DNA of 64,000 nucleotides from Streptomyces sp. NBC_01723 (GTDB lineage: Bacteria; Actinomycetota; Actinomycetes; Streptomycetales; Streptomycetaceae): contig NZ_CP109171.1 of assembly GCF_036246005.1 (NCBI RefSeq), forward strand, positions 806,001-870,000. The letters are read 5' to 3'. This document shows positions 1 through 8,656 of this stretch, in pieces. The position numbers were made by a program, and so were the translations under genes. The notes beneath the pieces were generated by a model. That model did not search any database, was not told the origin of the DNA, and saw only the letters and a program-made list of their open reading frames with translations. Positions within the stretch are counted from its first letter, which is position 1, and each line of letters opens with the position of its first letter.

Positions 1-115
1 GAGGTGGTACCCGTGAACACTGTATCGACATGGGTGCTCCCCTCGGGGGTCACGGCCGGGCGATAGGCAGGTCGTCCGGGAGCGCCGTTCCAGTGCACTC
101 CCGAAAGGCACGACC

Positions 116-856
116 ATGCATGTCACTTCCGAGCAACGCCTCGACGACGGCGTCCTCGAACGCGCATTCACCCTCGGTGAGATCCCCGGCTTCCTGTGGA
201 CGCCCGAAACCGCGTCCGCTTCCGCACCGGTGCCGCTGATCCTGCTCGGCCACCCCCCGCTCGGGCTGCGCAGGATGTACCCCCGGCTGGCGGCTCGGGC
301 CCGGCACTCCGCGGCGGAAGGCTTCGCCACGGCCACCATCGAGCTCCCCGGAAGCGGCGACCGGCCCGGTTGGCCCGCCCTCGACCAGGCCCGCACCGAC
401 CTGCGCCGGGCCATGCAGGCCGGGCGGCCGGTCCCCGACGAGACTGTCGACGCCCTCGTCCTCCCGTTGGTCGACAAGGCGGTCCCGGAATGGCAGGCCG
501 CGCTGGACGCCTTCCTGTCGCTCCCCGAGGTCGGCGGTCCGGTCGGGTACTCGGGAGGAGTGATCTCCATCGGCGTCCGGCTGGCGGTGGTCGAGCCGCG
601 CATCAGGGCCGCCGGCCTGTTCGCAGGGAGTCTTGTGCCTCGCGTCATGTTCGAAGAGGCCCGGCAGGTCTCTATTCCGCTGCACGTCCTGCTGCAGTGG
701 GACGACGAGGGCAACGACCGTCAGGCGTCCCTGGACCTGTTCGACGCCTTCGGTTCCAAGGAGAAGTCCCTGCACGCCAACATGGGCGGGCACACCGGCG
801 TCCCGCGGTTCGCGGGTGACTCCGCGGCCCAGTTCTTCACACGACACCTGAAGTAG
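116..856 (+). CDS. alpha/beta hydrolase
   Basis: The 246-residue product looks like a cytoplasmic alpha/beta-fold hydrolase of the dienelactone-hydrolase/peptidase type. There is an oxyanion-side LLGHPP segment near residue 44, a GYSGG nucleophile elbow with the putative catalytic Ser near residue 145, and a late GGHTG that could supply the catalytic His. No signal peptide is visible. ATG 116 is preceded by GAAAGG about 8 bases upstream. A strong hairpin (871-896) follows the stop, so the gene probably ends its own transcript. The substrate cannot be predicted. Confidence 0.8.
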   Translation: MHVTSEQRLDDGVLERAFTLGEIPGFLWTPETASASAPVPLILLGHPPLGLRRMYPRLAARARHSAAEGFATATIELPGSGDRPGWPALDQARTDLRRAMQAGRPVPDETVDALVLPLVDKAVPEWQAALDAFLSLPEVGGPVGYSGGVISIGVRLAVVEPRIRAAGLFAGSLVPRVMFEEARQVSIPLHVLLQWDDEGNDRQASLDLFDAFGSKEKSLHANMGGHTGVPRFAGDSAAQFFTRHLK

Positions 857-870
857 GGTCCCCGTTCAGA

Positions 871-896
871 GCCCCTGCCGAACTCTCGGCAGGGGC
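871..896 (+). terminator. intrinsic-type terminator hairpin
   Basis: A perfect 11-bp stem (GCCCCTGCCGA / TCGGCAGGGGC) with a 4-base loop lies 15 bases after the hydrolase stop codon. There is no long T tract, which is usual for Streptomyces terminators. Confidence 0.75.
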
Positions 897-904
897 CCGT
901 CCAG

Positions 905-1240
905 CGACGGGACGGGTCGGGCCGCAGTTCGGCCCAGCGGCGGCCGGCGGCCGCGCCCCGGGCGCCGGGCGCCGGTGGGGCCGTAGAGCACGGCCGTGTG
1001 GCCCAGTGCGGACAGCTCCTGCTGCAACTCGGCGAACGTGCGCGAAGAGGGGCCCCACCGCGACCGCCGGCGCGGTCGGCAGCACGATCCCGCTGCGTCC
1101 GGCCCGCAGGGCCCGCGCCACGGCGTGCGGCACGTAGCCGAGTTGCCGGGCGGCCTCCCGCACCCGCTCACGCGTCGCCTCGCTGACGCGTCTTCGCAGA
1201 GGAGCGAGGCGGGCCACCTTCGCCCGGGCGTCCGCGACCG
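905..1240 (-). pseudogene. LacI-family regulator remnant
   Basis: On the minus strand the translation gives VSEATRERVREAARQLGYVP, then a PHAVARALRAGRSGIVLP-like segment. This is the end of a LacI helix-turn-helix plus hinge and the start of the ligand domain. A different frame then continues with FAELQQELSALGHTAVLYG, so the reading frame is broken near 1040. The first HTH helix and most of the effector domain are missing. It lies just after the RibD-like gene on the same strand, and no functional protein is expected. Confidence 0.6.
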
Positions 1241-1260
1241 GTGAGACCGGCCGGTGCGGT

Positions 1261-1818
1261 TCAGCGGGTCCGGTAGCGCGCGTAGACCAGTCCGCTGTCG
1301 AAGGCACGCTCCTCGACCATTTCCAGATCGAGGCGTACGCCGTCGGGGAAGAACCGCTTGCCGCCGCCGACCACGCTGGTGGTGATGAACAGGTGGTACT
1401 CGTCCACCAGACCGGCCGCGATCGCCTGGGCCGCGAGGTTGGGGCCGTCGACGGTGAGGTCGGCCTCGGCCTCGGCCTTGAGCCGGCGCACCGCCTCCGG
1501 GTCGAAGGTCCGCTCGATCCGGGTCTTCGCGCTGGACACCGACTCGAGCGTCGTGGAGTACACGACCTTCTCGGCGGCCTGCCAGTCACGGGCGTACTGC
1601 AGGATGTGCGGCGGCTGGTCGGGCTCGGTGTGCGCGGTCTCCCAATAGACCATCGTCTCGTACATCCGCCGGCCGTAGAGGTAGGTGCCGACGGGGCGGA
1701 AGAGGTCGTTGATGAAGCTGTGCACCTCCGGGTCCTCGGCCCCGGTGCCGAGGTCGCCGTCGGCCGCCTCGGCGTAGCCGTCGAGCGAGGTGACCATCGA
1801 GTAGATGAGCTTTGCCAT
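1261..1818 (-). CDS. dihydrofolate reductase family protein (RibD C-terminal domain)
   Basis: A 185-residue single-domain protein of the RibD-C/DHFR-like fold. It opens with a beta strand and SLDGY motif (MAKLIYSMVTSLDGY), followed by GRRMYETM around residue 50, VYSTTL, a VDGPNLAAQ turn near residue 125 and ITTSVVGGGKRFFPDG near residue 150. These are the NADPH-binding and substrate-pocket landmarks of the family. Stand-alone members are common in Streptomyces and their substrates are mostly unknown. ATG 1818 has AAGGAGAGGC just upstream. It stands alone between a LacI remnant and a peptide/exporter remnant. Confidence 0.85.
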   Translation of the reverse strand: MAKLIYSMVTSLDGYAEAADGDLGTGAEDPEVHSFINDLFRPVGTYLYGRRMYETMVYWETAHTEPDQPPHILQYARDWQAAEKVVYSTTLESVSSAKTRIERTFDPEAVRRLKAEAEADLTVDGPNLAAQAIAAGLVDEYHLFITTSVVGGGKRFFPDGVRLDLEMVEERAFDSGLVYARYRTR

Positions 1819-2118
1819 GCCTCTCCTTCGAGTGCGACAGCGTCAGTCTGTCAGCGGTCCTGCGAACCAAGACCCCGACAGGGCCCGGAACTCATCGGTC
1901 GGCCGCCTCCCCTGACGGACGCTCCGGCCACCATCGGCGATTCGGCCACGTCCGCGCGGGCGGAACCGGCGCCAGCAATGAGCCGCCCCGTTCGCTCCCT
2001 TGTGCGGCAAGGGGTCCAGCGCGTCCGGAATCGAGCGCGTTCGATTCCGGGTCCGCGTCGTCGTGCCGGGCACCACCGAGCCGTCCGGGCGCGGTACCGA
2101 CCTTCAGGAGGGACGCAG

Positions 2119-2289
2119 GTGACTGCGACTCACGCCTCGACCGCGAACGAGGGAACGCCGCCCCCTCCGCCGCCGGCCGCTATCGCCTTCGGCGGGATGC
2201 ACGGCAAGAACCCACTGGCGCGGGTGGAGTCCTCGGCGTACGGCGAGGACGGGTTCGCCGACCGGCAGGAGGCTGCCAAGTCGGCGTGA
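2119..2289 (+). CDS. small proline-rich peptide (56 aa), possible peptide-system remnant
   Basis: GTG 2119 follows a good AGGAGGGAC ribosome site at 2107-2115 and gives a 56-residue peptide. It starts VTATHASTANEG, has a run of six prolines (residues 14-19), then AIAFGGMHGKNPLARVESSA and an acidic/polar tail ending QEAAKSA. It has no Cys and no membrane segment. The stop overlaps the next start (GTGA at 2286-2289), so it was translationally coupled to a membrane protein that is now broken. I do not recognise the family. A ribosomal-peptide precursor coupled to its exporter is one reading, and a plain small accessory protein is another. Confidence 0.45.
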   Translation: MTATHASTANEGTPPPPPPAAIAFGGMHGKNPLARVESSAYGEDGFADRQEAAKSA

Positions 2290-3030
2290 CCCGCACCCGG
2301 TTGACGGTCCAGGACGCCCAGCGGTTCATGTCCGCCCTGATCCGGATGGCCGCCGCGAGCGGAGTCGTCACCGCGCTGCACCCGCTGATGCTGCCCCTGC
2401 TCCTGCCGGCCGGCGCCGGGGCCGTGCTGTCCGCACGCGTCACGTACGAGACCCACTACCTCAACGTCGGCGACCGCAACGTCCGGACCATGATGCGCTG
2501 GTGGGCGACCTACTCGCGGCACGGCGACGAGGTCCGCGCCAACGGCATGACCGGCTACCTCCTGTACTGGTACCGCGCGCTGTCCGACCGCATCGACCGG
2601 CGCACCCTGACCGCGGCCCCGCGCTCGCTGCGCATCGTGCTCTCCACCAGCGCGCTGGGCGGTGTCTTCCTGCTGGGCCCTGGGCCACCCTCGCCTGGCT
2701 GGCGGCCGGCGGCCGGGTCGCCCTGCCCGTCGCCGCCACCGCCGTCGTCGCCGTGCAGACCACGCTCGCCGCGCTGTCCCGGTTCGTCGCCCACGGCGCG
2801 GCGATGTTCCACACCTCGCTCCACCTGGCCGACATGCGGGCCTTCCTCGATTCGGCCGCCGAACGCGCGCCCCGGCGGGGGACGTCGACCATTCCCACGG
2901 CCTCGCGTTCCTGCATCTCGACGGCAAGCTCGACGCCTCCACCCCCGAGGTGGTCGCCATTCAGGTCCGGGCGGCCGTGCACGCGCTGTTCGCCGCCTCA
3001 CCGGCGGTCCGCGAGGTGCCTTCTACTTGA
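2286..3030 (+). pseudogene. broken polytopic exporter-like membrane protein
   Basis: Starting from GTG 2286 the translation reads like the membrane half of an ABC exporter: ALHPLMLPLLLPAGAGAVLS as a membrane helix, an arginine/tryptophan-rich cytoplasmic stretch, then LRIVLSTSALGGVFLLGP. The frame then breaks near 2680, where one C seems to be missing from a ggccc/tggg run. It continues in another frame as WATLAWLAAGGRVALPV and HTSLHLADMRAFLDSAAERA, and breaks again near 2880 into DVDHSHGLAFLHLDGKLDAS...AVREVPST. No ATP-binding cassette follows. It is coupled to the upstream small peptide gene. The exporter assignment rests on pattern only. Confidence 0.5.
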
Positions 3031-3601
3031 CGCGGTCGAGGAAGCCGAGCACTCGACGGGCGACCTGCTCCGCGGCTCGTTCGTCATAGGACGGCAGGCT
3101 GCTGTCGGTGAACAGGTGCCTGTCGCCCGGATAGAGGAACAGCTCGCCGTCCGTCGCCGTCTCCACGAGCGCGCGGGCGGCGTCCACGTCGCCCTCCCCG
3201 GCGAAGTAGGGATCCGCGTCCATGCCGTGGACCTGGACCGGGACGTCCCGGGGCCAGGCGCCGCCGAACTCGGCGACCGGGACGCACGACTCGAGCAGCA
3301 GCGCGCCCTTCGCGCCGGGGCGGGTCTGCGCCAGCTTCTGCGCCGGCAGGACGCCGAGTGAGAAACCGACATGGACAAGCTCCGGCGGCAGCTGCTCCGC
3401 CGCGGCGATTCCGCGCGCGGCGATCGTGTCGAAGCCGGTGTTCCGGGCGTAGGCGATGCCCTCCTCAAGGGTGTCGAACACCTGCCCCTCGTACAGGTCC
3501 GGGGCCTGGACGGTGTGTCCGGCCCGCCGCAACCGCTCGGCGAACTCGCGGACGCCGGCGGTCAGTCCGTGTCCGTGGTGGAAGACCAGAACCTCAGCCA
3601 T
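3023..3601 (-). CDS. dienelactone hydrolase family protein
   Basis: The 192-residue protein has the compact dienelactone-hydrolase layout: VLVFHHGHGLT oxyanion loop at the N terminus, VGFSLG nucleophile region near residue 110 (Ser in place of the Cys of classical DLH), QVHGMDADPYFA strand/acid loop near residue 145 and GDRHLFTD with the catalytic His near residue 172. It is cytoplasmic, with a GGGGAG ribosome site 6 bases before ATG 3601. Its 3' end overlaps the exporter remnant on the other strand. Substrate unknown. Confidence 0.85.
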   Translation of the reverse strand: MAEVLVFHHGHGLTAGVREFAERLRRAGHTVQAPDLYEGQVFDTLEEGIAYARNTGFDTIAARGIAAAEQLPPELVHVGFSLGVLPAQKLAQTRPGAKGALLLESCVPVAEFGGAWPRDVPVQVHGMDADPYFAGEGDVDAARALVETATDGELFLYPGDRHLFTDSSLPSYDERAAEQVARRVLGFLDRVK

Positions 3602-3988
3602 GTTGCTCCCCTCGTGTCACGGTGCCCGGGTGGCGCCGCGGCACGAGTATGGCGGGGAGCACTGACACCCGGCCCGGCTCAGCGTGCACCCACTCCGGCA
3701 GAGAGCCGGGCGGGTGCCCGGCACCCTGCGTCGGCCCGGGCCGTCGTACGAGGCCAGTGCGCGGATCTCCCGGGCCGCTACGACCACATCCTGGCCGCCG
3801 GCCGGGTGTGCGGGCCGGCTGTCGGGTGCGGCGCCGGCCGGTACCAGTGACACGTCCGGTACGTCCGAGGGCGACGGCGGGCGCGTGCGGGGTGAACGCT
3901 TCCTGACCGCGGAGGCATGCGGGTGCGGGATTCTGCGCGCAGAATGAAGCCCGTCGTCGGCCGTGTGGCCGTCAGCGGGAGGAGAAGC
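3602..3988. other. divergent intergenic region without a supported gene
   Basis: The 387 bases lie between two divergent genes and must contain both promoters. Open frames here have no recognisable protein and poor codon pattern. A weak inverted motif (GGTACCAGTGACACGTCC ... GGTACGTCC around 3839-3868) is the only structure I noticed. Confidence 0.5.
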
Positions 3989-4957
3989 GTGGGCGAGATG
4001 CCGTCGAAGCACATCGCCTCCGGGATGCGGGAGGCGGCGCATGTGCTGCTGGCCGCCCTGGAGCCGGAGCAGGTGCGTGAACTGCGCTCAGGGCCCGACC
4101 GGTTGGACGCGCCGGAGCTGCGCGAGTGGACCTACCTGCCGGGCCCGCGCCCCGGGCTCTCCACCGAAGGGCTCGACGCCGGGCAGCGCGAGGCGGTCGA
4201 CGCGCTCCTGGCCACGGCGCACAGCGTGCCGGGAGCGGAGCTGGCGCGCGGGGCGATCGAGGTGGAACGGCATCGCCGCGCCCAGCAGGGGTCCGTCGGC
4301 GCGGACCGCTACTGGGTGCGACTGCTCGGCGACCCGGACGGCGACGAACCGTGGGGCTGGCGGATGAACGGCCACCACCTCGCGGTGCACGTCCTGGTCA
4401 CGGCGGTCGGGATCCGGGTGACGCCGCACTTCGTCGGCTCGGAACCGGCCCGCGTCGGCAGCGGCCCCCAAGCCGGCCGCCGGCTCCTGGGCCCGGAGGA
4501 AGACCTGGCCAGGGAGCTGATCACGGGCCTGGACGGCGGTGCGCGGGCCGAGGCGGTCTTCGCCGCCACGCCGCCGGACGACATCCTGACCCGGGACGAT
4601 CCCTTCGCCGATCCGGCCGTCCTGCCGGACGGCCTGACCCACGACCGCATGAGGCCCGGTCAGCAGCGCCTCCTGGAGTCGCTGGTGCGCCGCTATCTCG
4701 ACCGCGCGCCCGCGGCCTACGCGCAGGAGTGCTGGTCGGACGCAGTGACCCGCGGACTGGGTTCGGTCTCCTTCGCCTGGGCCGGCGGCCTCGTCCCCGG
4801 CGACCGGCACTACTACTGCGTCCGCGCCCCGGATTTCCTCATCGAGTACGACAACACCCAGGACGACGGCAACCACGCCCACTCGGTCTGGCGCCACGTC
4901 CGCCACGACTGGGGAACGGACCTGCTCCGGAGGCACTACACGGAGCAGCATGCTTAG
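3989..4957 (+). CDS. DUF3500 family protein
   Basis: A 322-residue protein matching the DUF3500 pattern: an N-terminal helical part with LSTEGLDAGQREAVDALL, then DRYWVRLLG, WGWRMNGHHLAVHV near residue 130, TPHFVGSEPARV, and a C-terminal AWAGGLVPGDRHYYCVRAPDFLIEYDNTQ-type segment closing with HAHSVWRH. The His-rich motifs suggest a metal or redox centre, but function is unproven. GTG 3989 was chosen because GGGAGGAG lies about 5 bases upstream; ATG 3998 is the alternative. It converges on the RidA gene. Confidence 0.85.
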   Translation: MGEMPSKHIASGMREAAHVLLAALEPEQVRELRSGPDRLDAPELREWTYLPGPRPGLSTEGLDAGQREAVDALLATAHSVPGAELARGAIEVERHRRAQQGSVGADRYWVRLLGDPDGDEPWGWRMNGHHLAVHVLVTAVGIRVTPHFVGSEPARVGSGPQAGRRLLGPEEDLARELITGLDGGARAEAVFAATPPDDILTRDDPFADPAVLPDGLTHDRMRPGQQRLLESLVRRYLDRAPAAYAQECWSDAVTRGLGSVSFAWAGGLVPGDRHYYCVRAPDFLIEYDNTQDDGNHAHSVWRHVRHDWGTDLLRRHYTEQHA

Positions 4958-4973
4958 CGCGGTGCCTCACCGT

Positions 4974-5399
4974 TCAGTCCCCGGATCCGACGATGGCGGT
5001 GACGCGGATCTCCACGCGCATGGCGGCGAGGCCGAGGACGGTGACGCCGGTCTCGGTCCAGATCGGCGCGCGGCCGCCGAGGCGACGGCGGAACTGCTCG
5101 GCCATCACCCTGTTGTGGTCGTCGCCGATGACGTCGTCGCCCGGTGCGACCTTGTGGTACGAGTTGACGTGGATGACGTCCTTCCACGTCGCGCCCACCG
5201 TGGCGAGCGTGCGCTCCACGTTGTCGAAGGCCTGGACGATCTCGTCCTCCAGCGAGTCGGGGATGACCAGATCGTCGTCCACCCCGGCCTGACCGGAGAT
5301 CTCCACCCGGTCGCCGACGCGGACGGCTCCGCTGTAGCCGAGGGCCTCGTGGAGCTTCTCACCGAAGCCCGGAGTGATGCCGAAAGTGACGGTGCTCAT
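4974..5399 (-). CDS. RidA family protein (YjgF/YER057c/UK114)
   Basis: A 141-residue RidA-fold protein. Canonical landmarks are GDRVEISGQAGVD near residue 28, VQAFDNVERTLATVGATWKDVIHVNSY in the middle, and a C-terminal RAPIWTETGVTVLGLAAMRVEIRVTAI with the conserved Arg of the enamine/imine pocket. Family members hydrolyse reactive enamines/imines or act as trimeric binding proteins; this one looks like a Streptomyces side branch rather than the housekeeping copy. It is divergent from a MarR regulator, with tandem operators between them (5442-5495). Confidence 0.9.
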   Translation of the reverse strand: MSTVTFGITPGFGEKLHEALGYSGAVRVGDRVEISGQAGVDDDLVIPDSLEDEIVQAFDNVERTLATVGATWKDVIHVNSYHKVAPGDDVIGDDHNRVMAEQFRRRLGGRAPIWTETGVTVLGLAAMRVEIRVTAIVGSGD

Positions 5400-5441
5400 G
5401 GTGGTCCTTCTTCCTGCCCGCAGGGCCGCGTTTCCTACCGC

Positions 5442-5495
5442 ATGACTTCACGCGTAAAGTGAGACTAGCAAGCGATGACTTCAAGCGCAAAGTGA
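5442..5495. promoter_or_regulatory. tandem MarR-type operators
   Basis: Two 21-base direct repeats occupy 5442-5462 and 5475-5495, with 19 of 21 bases identical and starts 33 bases apart (about three helical turns). The core of the first, ACTTCACGCGTAAAGT, is a near-perfect palindrome; the second, ACTTCAAGCGCAAAGT, is a degenerate copy. They lie between ridA and the divergent marR, so autoregulation plus control of ridA is the natural reading. Confidence 0.65.
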
Positions 5496-5509
5496 TGACG
5501 GGAGGGCCC

Positions 5510-5998
5510 GTGGGCGGCACCGGAGAACACGAGGACGATCAGGAGCTGCGATGGCTCGACGAACAGGAGAAGGCGGCGTGGACGGGGCTGATCTCCCTCG
5601 TCCTGCTGCTGCCCGGCAAGCTGGAGTCGCCGCTGCGGCAGGAGCACGGCCTCACCCTGTTCGAGTACCTCGTACTCAGCCACCTCTCCGAGGCTCCGCA
5701 GCGCAAGCTGCGCATGGGAGAACTCGCCTTCCTCGCCAGCGGGTCCCTCTCCCGCCTGTCCAACGTCGTCAAACGCTGTGAACAGCGGGGCTGGATCGTA
5801 CGGGCCCCGGACCCGGCGGACGGCCGCTACACGCTCGCCGAACTCACCGACACCGGCTTCGACACCGTGGACCAGGCAGCCCCCACCCACCTGCGCTCCG
5901 TACGCCGCGTCGTCCTCGACTCGCTCAACACCACCGACCAGAAGGCCCTCGCGCGCATCGCACAGAAGCTCCGCATCGTCCCCGACGACTTCGGCTGA
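5510..5998 (+). CDS. MarR family transcriptional regulator
   Basis: The 162-residue winged-helix protein has the MarR order: dimer helix, LTLFEYLVLSHLSEAP, MGELAFLASGSLSRLSNVVKRCEQRGWI recognition helix near residue 75, wing ending RAPDPADGRYTLAELT, and a C-terminal dimer helix. GTG 5510 is preferred because GGGAGGG sits 4-5 bases upstream and because in-frame starts at 5459 or 5495 would place the operator repeats inside the gene. It probably represses itself and the divergent ridA. Confidence 0.85.
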   Translation: MGGTGEHEDDQELRWLDEQEKAAWTGLISLVLLLPGKLESPLRQEHGLTLFEYLVLSHLSEAPQRKLRMGELAFLASGSLSRLSNVVKRCEQRGWIVRAPDPADGRYTLAELTDTGFDTVDQAAPTHLRSVRRVVLDSLNTTDQKALARIAQKLRIVPDDFG

Positions 5999-6011
5999 CG
6001 GACGGAGCCGG

Positions 6012-6194
6012 TCACATCAGTGACACGGCGCGGGCGACGAAGTAGCCGGCGAAGATCGCCGCACCGATGAGGATGATCCACGTCCAGATCCGGGGGTGCT
6101 CCCAGATACCGCCGTCTGGGCGCTCCTCGTGTGCCTCCGCCGTGGAGCCTTCGACGGGAGGGGTCTCCTGAGGGGGTACGAGCGGTTCTGTCAT
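6012..6194 (-). CDS. small membrane protein, DUF6480-like
   Basis: From ATG 6194 the product is 60 residues. A hydrophilic N terminus with PPQETPPVEGSTAE is followed by one membrane helix, TWIILIGAAIFAGYFVARAV. The PPxETPPxEGS motif before a single C-terminal helix is what I associate with the DUF6480 family of actinomycete stress-related small membrane proteins. The longer in-frame extension to 6293 would run through the hairpin at 6268-6303, so the short form is preferred. Function unknown. Confidence 0.65.
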   Translation of the reverse strand: MTEPLVPPQETPPVEGSTAEAHEERPDGGIWEHPRIWTWIILIGAAIFAGYFVARAVSLM

Positions 6195-6267
6195 GGTTCC
6201 AGGTTCCTGCAGACACCCGGGGTACGCATCCGCTGCCCGCACACGCCCCGCGGACGCGGAGGACGAA

Positions 6268-6303
6268 GGTCCCGGCAGTGACACGACTGTCACTGCCGGG
6301 ACC
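6268..6303 (-). terminator. strong terminator hairpin after the MMPL gene
   Basis: A perfect 16-bp stem, GGTCCCGGCAGTGACA / TGTCACTGCCGGGACC, with a CGAC loop, lies 33 bases beyond the MMPL stop codon on the minus strand. Confidence 0.8.
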
Positions 6304-6335
6304 GGGCACCGCCGGGGTGATCACCGGCGCCGGGA

Positions 6336-8564
6336 TCAGACTCCCGTGGGGTCCTTCTCGTACGTCCGCCGTGCCAGGTTCGCCGGCTCGTGGCCGCCCT
6401 CGCTGAGGCCGAAGCGGTCGTGCGCCTTGCGCAGGAACGGTGGCGCGTACCAGGCCGAGCGGCCGAGCACGCGCATCGCGGCGGGCACGAGCACGCCGCG
6501 GACGGCGACGGCGTCGATGAGGATGGCCAGTCCGCTGCCCAGCCCGAACATCTGCATGTAGCTGATGCCGGCCGTCCCGAAGGCGAAGAAGCTCACCGCC
6601 AGCAGACAGGCCGCCGCGCTGACGATGCGTCCCGTGTGCCCGAGCCCGTTGACCACCGCGGTCTCGTTGTCCGCGCCCTCGTCGTGCAGCTCCTTGATCC
6701 GGCTGGTGACGAACACCTCGTAGTCCATCGAGAGGCCGAAGGCGATGCAGAACATCAGCAGCGTCATCGACACCTCCATCGGCTGCGGCGTGAAGCCGAA
6801 CAGGTCGGAGAGGTGGCCGTCCTGGAACATCCACGTCATGACGCCGAGGGCCGCTCCCAGGCTGACGATGTTGAGCACCAGCGCCCGCAGCGGCTGCACC
6901 ACGCTGCCGGTGAACAGGAACAGCAGGATGAAGGTGGTGAGGGCGATCAGGCCGCCGGCCAGCGGAATCAGGCTGGTGATGGAGTCCTTGGAGTCGACCA
7001 GTGCGGCGTCTCTGCCGCCCGCCAAGGCGCCCGTCCCCTCGGGCGCATCGACCGCGCGCACGTCCTTGACCAGGTCCTGGGCGGCGTCCGACATCGGTGT
7101 CAGGTCGCTCACCACGTTGATCCGCTGCGCCTCGGGGCGGCCGAGCGCGGTGTTGCGCGGACCGGGCGCCGTGGCCCGACCGCCGGTGTAGGTCCCGGTG
7201 GACGCCTCGACGCGGACCACGCCGTCGAGCTCCGAGAGCTTGCCCGCGTACGCGTCCAGCGGTGCCCTGTCGACCGCCTTGTCCATGACCACGTGGATGG
7301 CCGCCGCGTCGCTGCCGTTGAAGTTCTTCTCCAGTGCGGCCGAGACCTGGCGGCTCTTGGCGTCCTCGGGCAGGGAGCGCTCGTCGGCGATGCCGATGGT
7401 GATGCCCAGCAGCGGGCTCGCCGCCAGCAGCAGCACCGCGAGCACCGGCAGCGCGGTGAGGGCGGGACGCCGCATGGCCGTACGGGCCAGCCGACCCCAG
7501 AAGGGGACCCGGGACTCCTGCCGCCTCGCGTTCTTCGCCCAGGGCAGCTGACCCTTGTTGACCCGGTGCCCCAGGACCTTGAGCAGGGCCGGCATCACGA
7601 ACAGGGTGCTGATGGCGGCGATGGCGACGACACCGACCCCGGCGTACCCGAACGAGCGCAGGAAGTACTGCGGGAACACCAGCAGCGCGGCGAGCGCGAC
7701 CGCTACCGTGGCGGCGGAGAAGGCGACCGTGCGGCCCGCGGTGTGCACGGTGTGCCGGACGGCGTCGTCCACGCTCGCACCCTTGGCGAGCTGCTCGCGG
7801 AACCGGCTGACCATCAGCAGCGCGTAGTCGATGCCGAGGCCGAGCCCCAGGGCGGTGGTCAGGTTGGTGGCGGTGATGGAGATGCTGGTGGCGCTGCCGA
7901 GGAGGAAGAGTTCCGCGAACGTACCCACGATCGCGATGAGCCCGATGACCAGCGGCAGCAGGGCCGAGACCACACTGCCGAAGACGAGGAGGAGCAGCAG
8001 GAGGGTCAGGGGCAGCGCGATCGCCTCGGCGAGGACGAGGTCCTCGGAGGAGTAGGTCCCCATGTCGTCGCCCACGGCAGCGGTGCCGCCGGCCTCGACG
8101 GTGAGCCCGGCGCCCTTCGCACCGGTGTACTCGTCGATGATCTCCTTGGCGTTCTCCCGCTCCTCGGTGTCACCGCCCTTCACATGGGCGAGCACCATGG
8201 CCTGGCTGCCGTCCTTGGAACGGAGGTCCGGGTTGCCCGTGTCCCAGTACGAGACGGCGTTCGCGACCGTGTCCTCCTTCTTCAGGTCGGCAGCCAGTTT
8301 CGCGCCCTGCCGCTTGACGGCCTCGGCGTCGACGCCGCCCTCGGGGGCCCGGACCAGCAGGACCAGGTTGGACTCCCCGCCGAACTCGTCGCTGATGACC
8401 GCCTTGGCCTTGCTGGACTGGGAGGACGGGTCGTCGAAGCCACCGGGCAGGAGCTTGCCGAACGCGCCGGCGCCCAGAACTCCCATGAGCACCACGGCCG
8501 CGGCGGTGATGACGAGTACCAGCCGGGACCGGCGGATCGCCAATTCGGCTATGCGTTCAAACAC
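6336..8564 (-). CDS. MMPL family RND-type transporter
   Basis: A 742-residue polytopic protein with the duplicated MMPL architecture. TM1 lies near residues 15-35, followed by a large extracytoplasmic loop. A five-helix block contains ALGLGLGIDYALLMVSRFRE near residue 235, then come a second TM, a second loop and a second block with IAFGLSMDYEVFVTSRIKE near residue 610. The two GxxxDY motifs are the proton-relay aspartates of the family. Actinobacterial MMPL proteins export lipids or hydrophobic compounds. GTG 8564 has AAGGAGAAA upstream. An inverted repeat at 8657-8686 probably controls it, yet no regulator gene is adjacent. Confidence 0.92.
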   Translation of the reverse strand: MFERIAELAIRRSRLVLVITAAAVVLMGVLGAGAFGKLLPGGFDDPSSQSSKAKAVISDEFGGESNLVLLVRAPEGGVDAEAVKRQGAKLAADLKKEDTVANAVSYWDTGNPDLRSKDGSQAMVLAHVKGGDTEERENAKEIIDEYTGAKGAGLTVEAGGTAAVGDDMGTYSSEDLVLAEAIALPLTLLLLLLVFGSVVSALLPLVIGLIAIVGTFAELFLLGSATSISITATNLTTALGLGLGIDYALLMVSRFREQLAKGASVDDAVRHTVHTAGRTVAFSAATVAVALAALLVFPQYFLRSFGYAGVGVVAIAAISTLFVMPALLKVLGHRVNKGQLPWAKNARRQESRVPFWGRLARTAMRRPALTALPVLAVLLLAASPLLGITIGIADERSLPEDAKSRQVSAALEKNFNGSDAAAIHVVMDKAVDRAPLDAYAGKLSELDGVVRVEASTGTYTGGRATAPGPRNTALGRPEAQRINVVSDLTPMSDAAQDLVKDVRAVDAPEGTGALAGGRDAALVDSKDSITSLIPLAGGLIALTTFILLFLFTGSVVQPLRALVLNIVSLGAALGVMTWMFQDGHLSDLFGFTPQPMEVSMTLLMFCIAFGLSMDYEVFVTSRIKELHDEGADNETAVVNGLGHTGRIVSAAACLLAVSFFAFGTAGISYMQMFGLGSGLAILIDAVAVRGVLVPAAMRVLGRSAWYAPPFLRKAHDRFGLSEGGHEPANLARRTYEKDPTGV

Positions 8565-8656
8565 GCACTTTCTCCTTGCATTCTGACGGCGCGAACCCTG
8601 GGCCCGCGCGGGTGGCGGGGGTGTGGCCCTGAAGGTAGCCAGGCAGCAAGGGGCTT

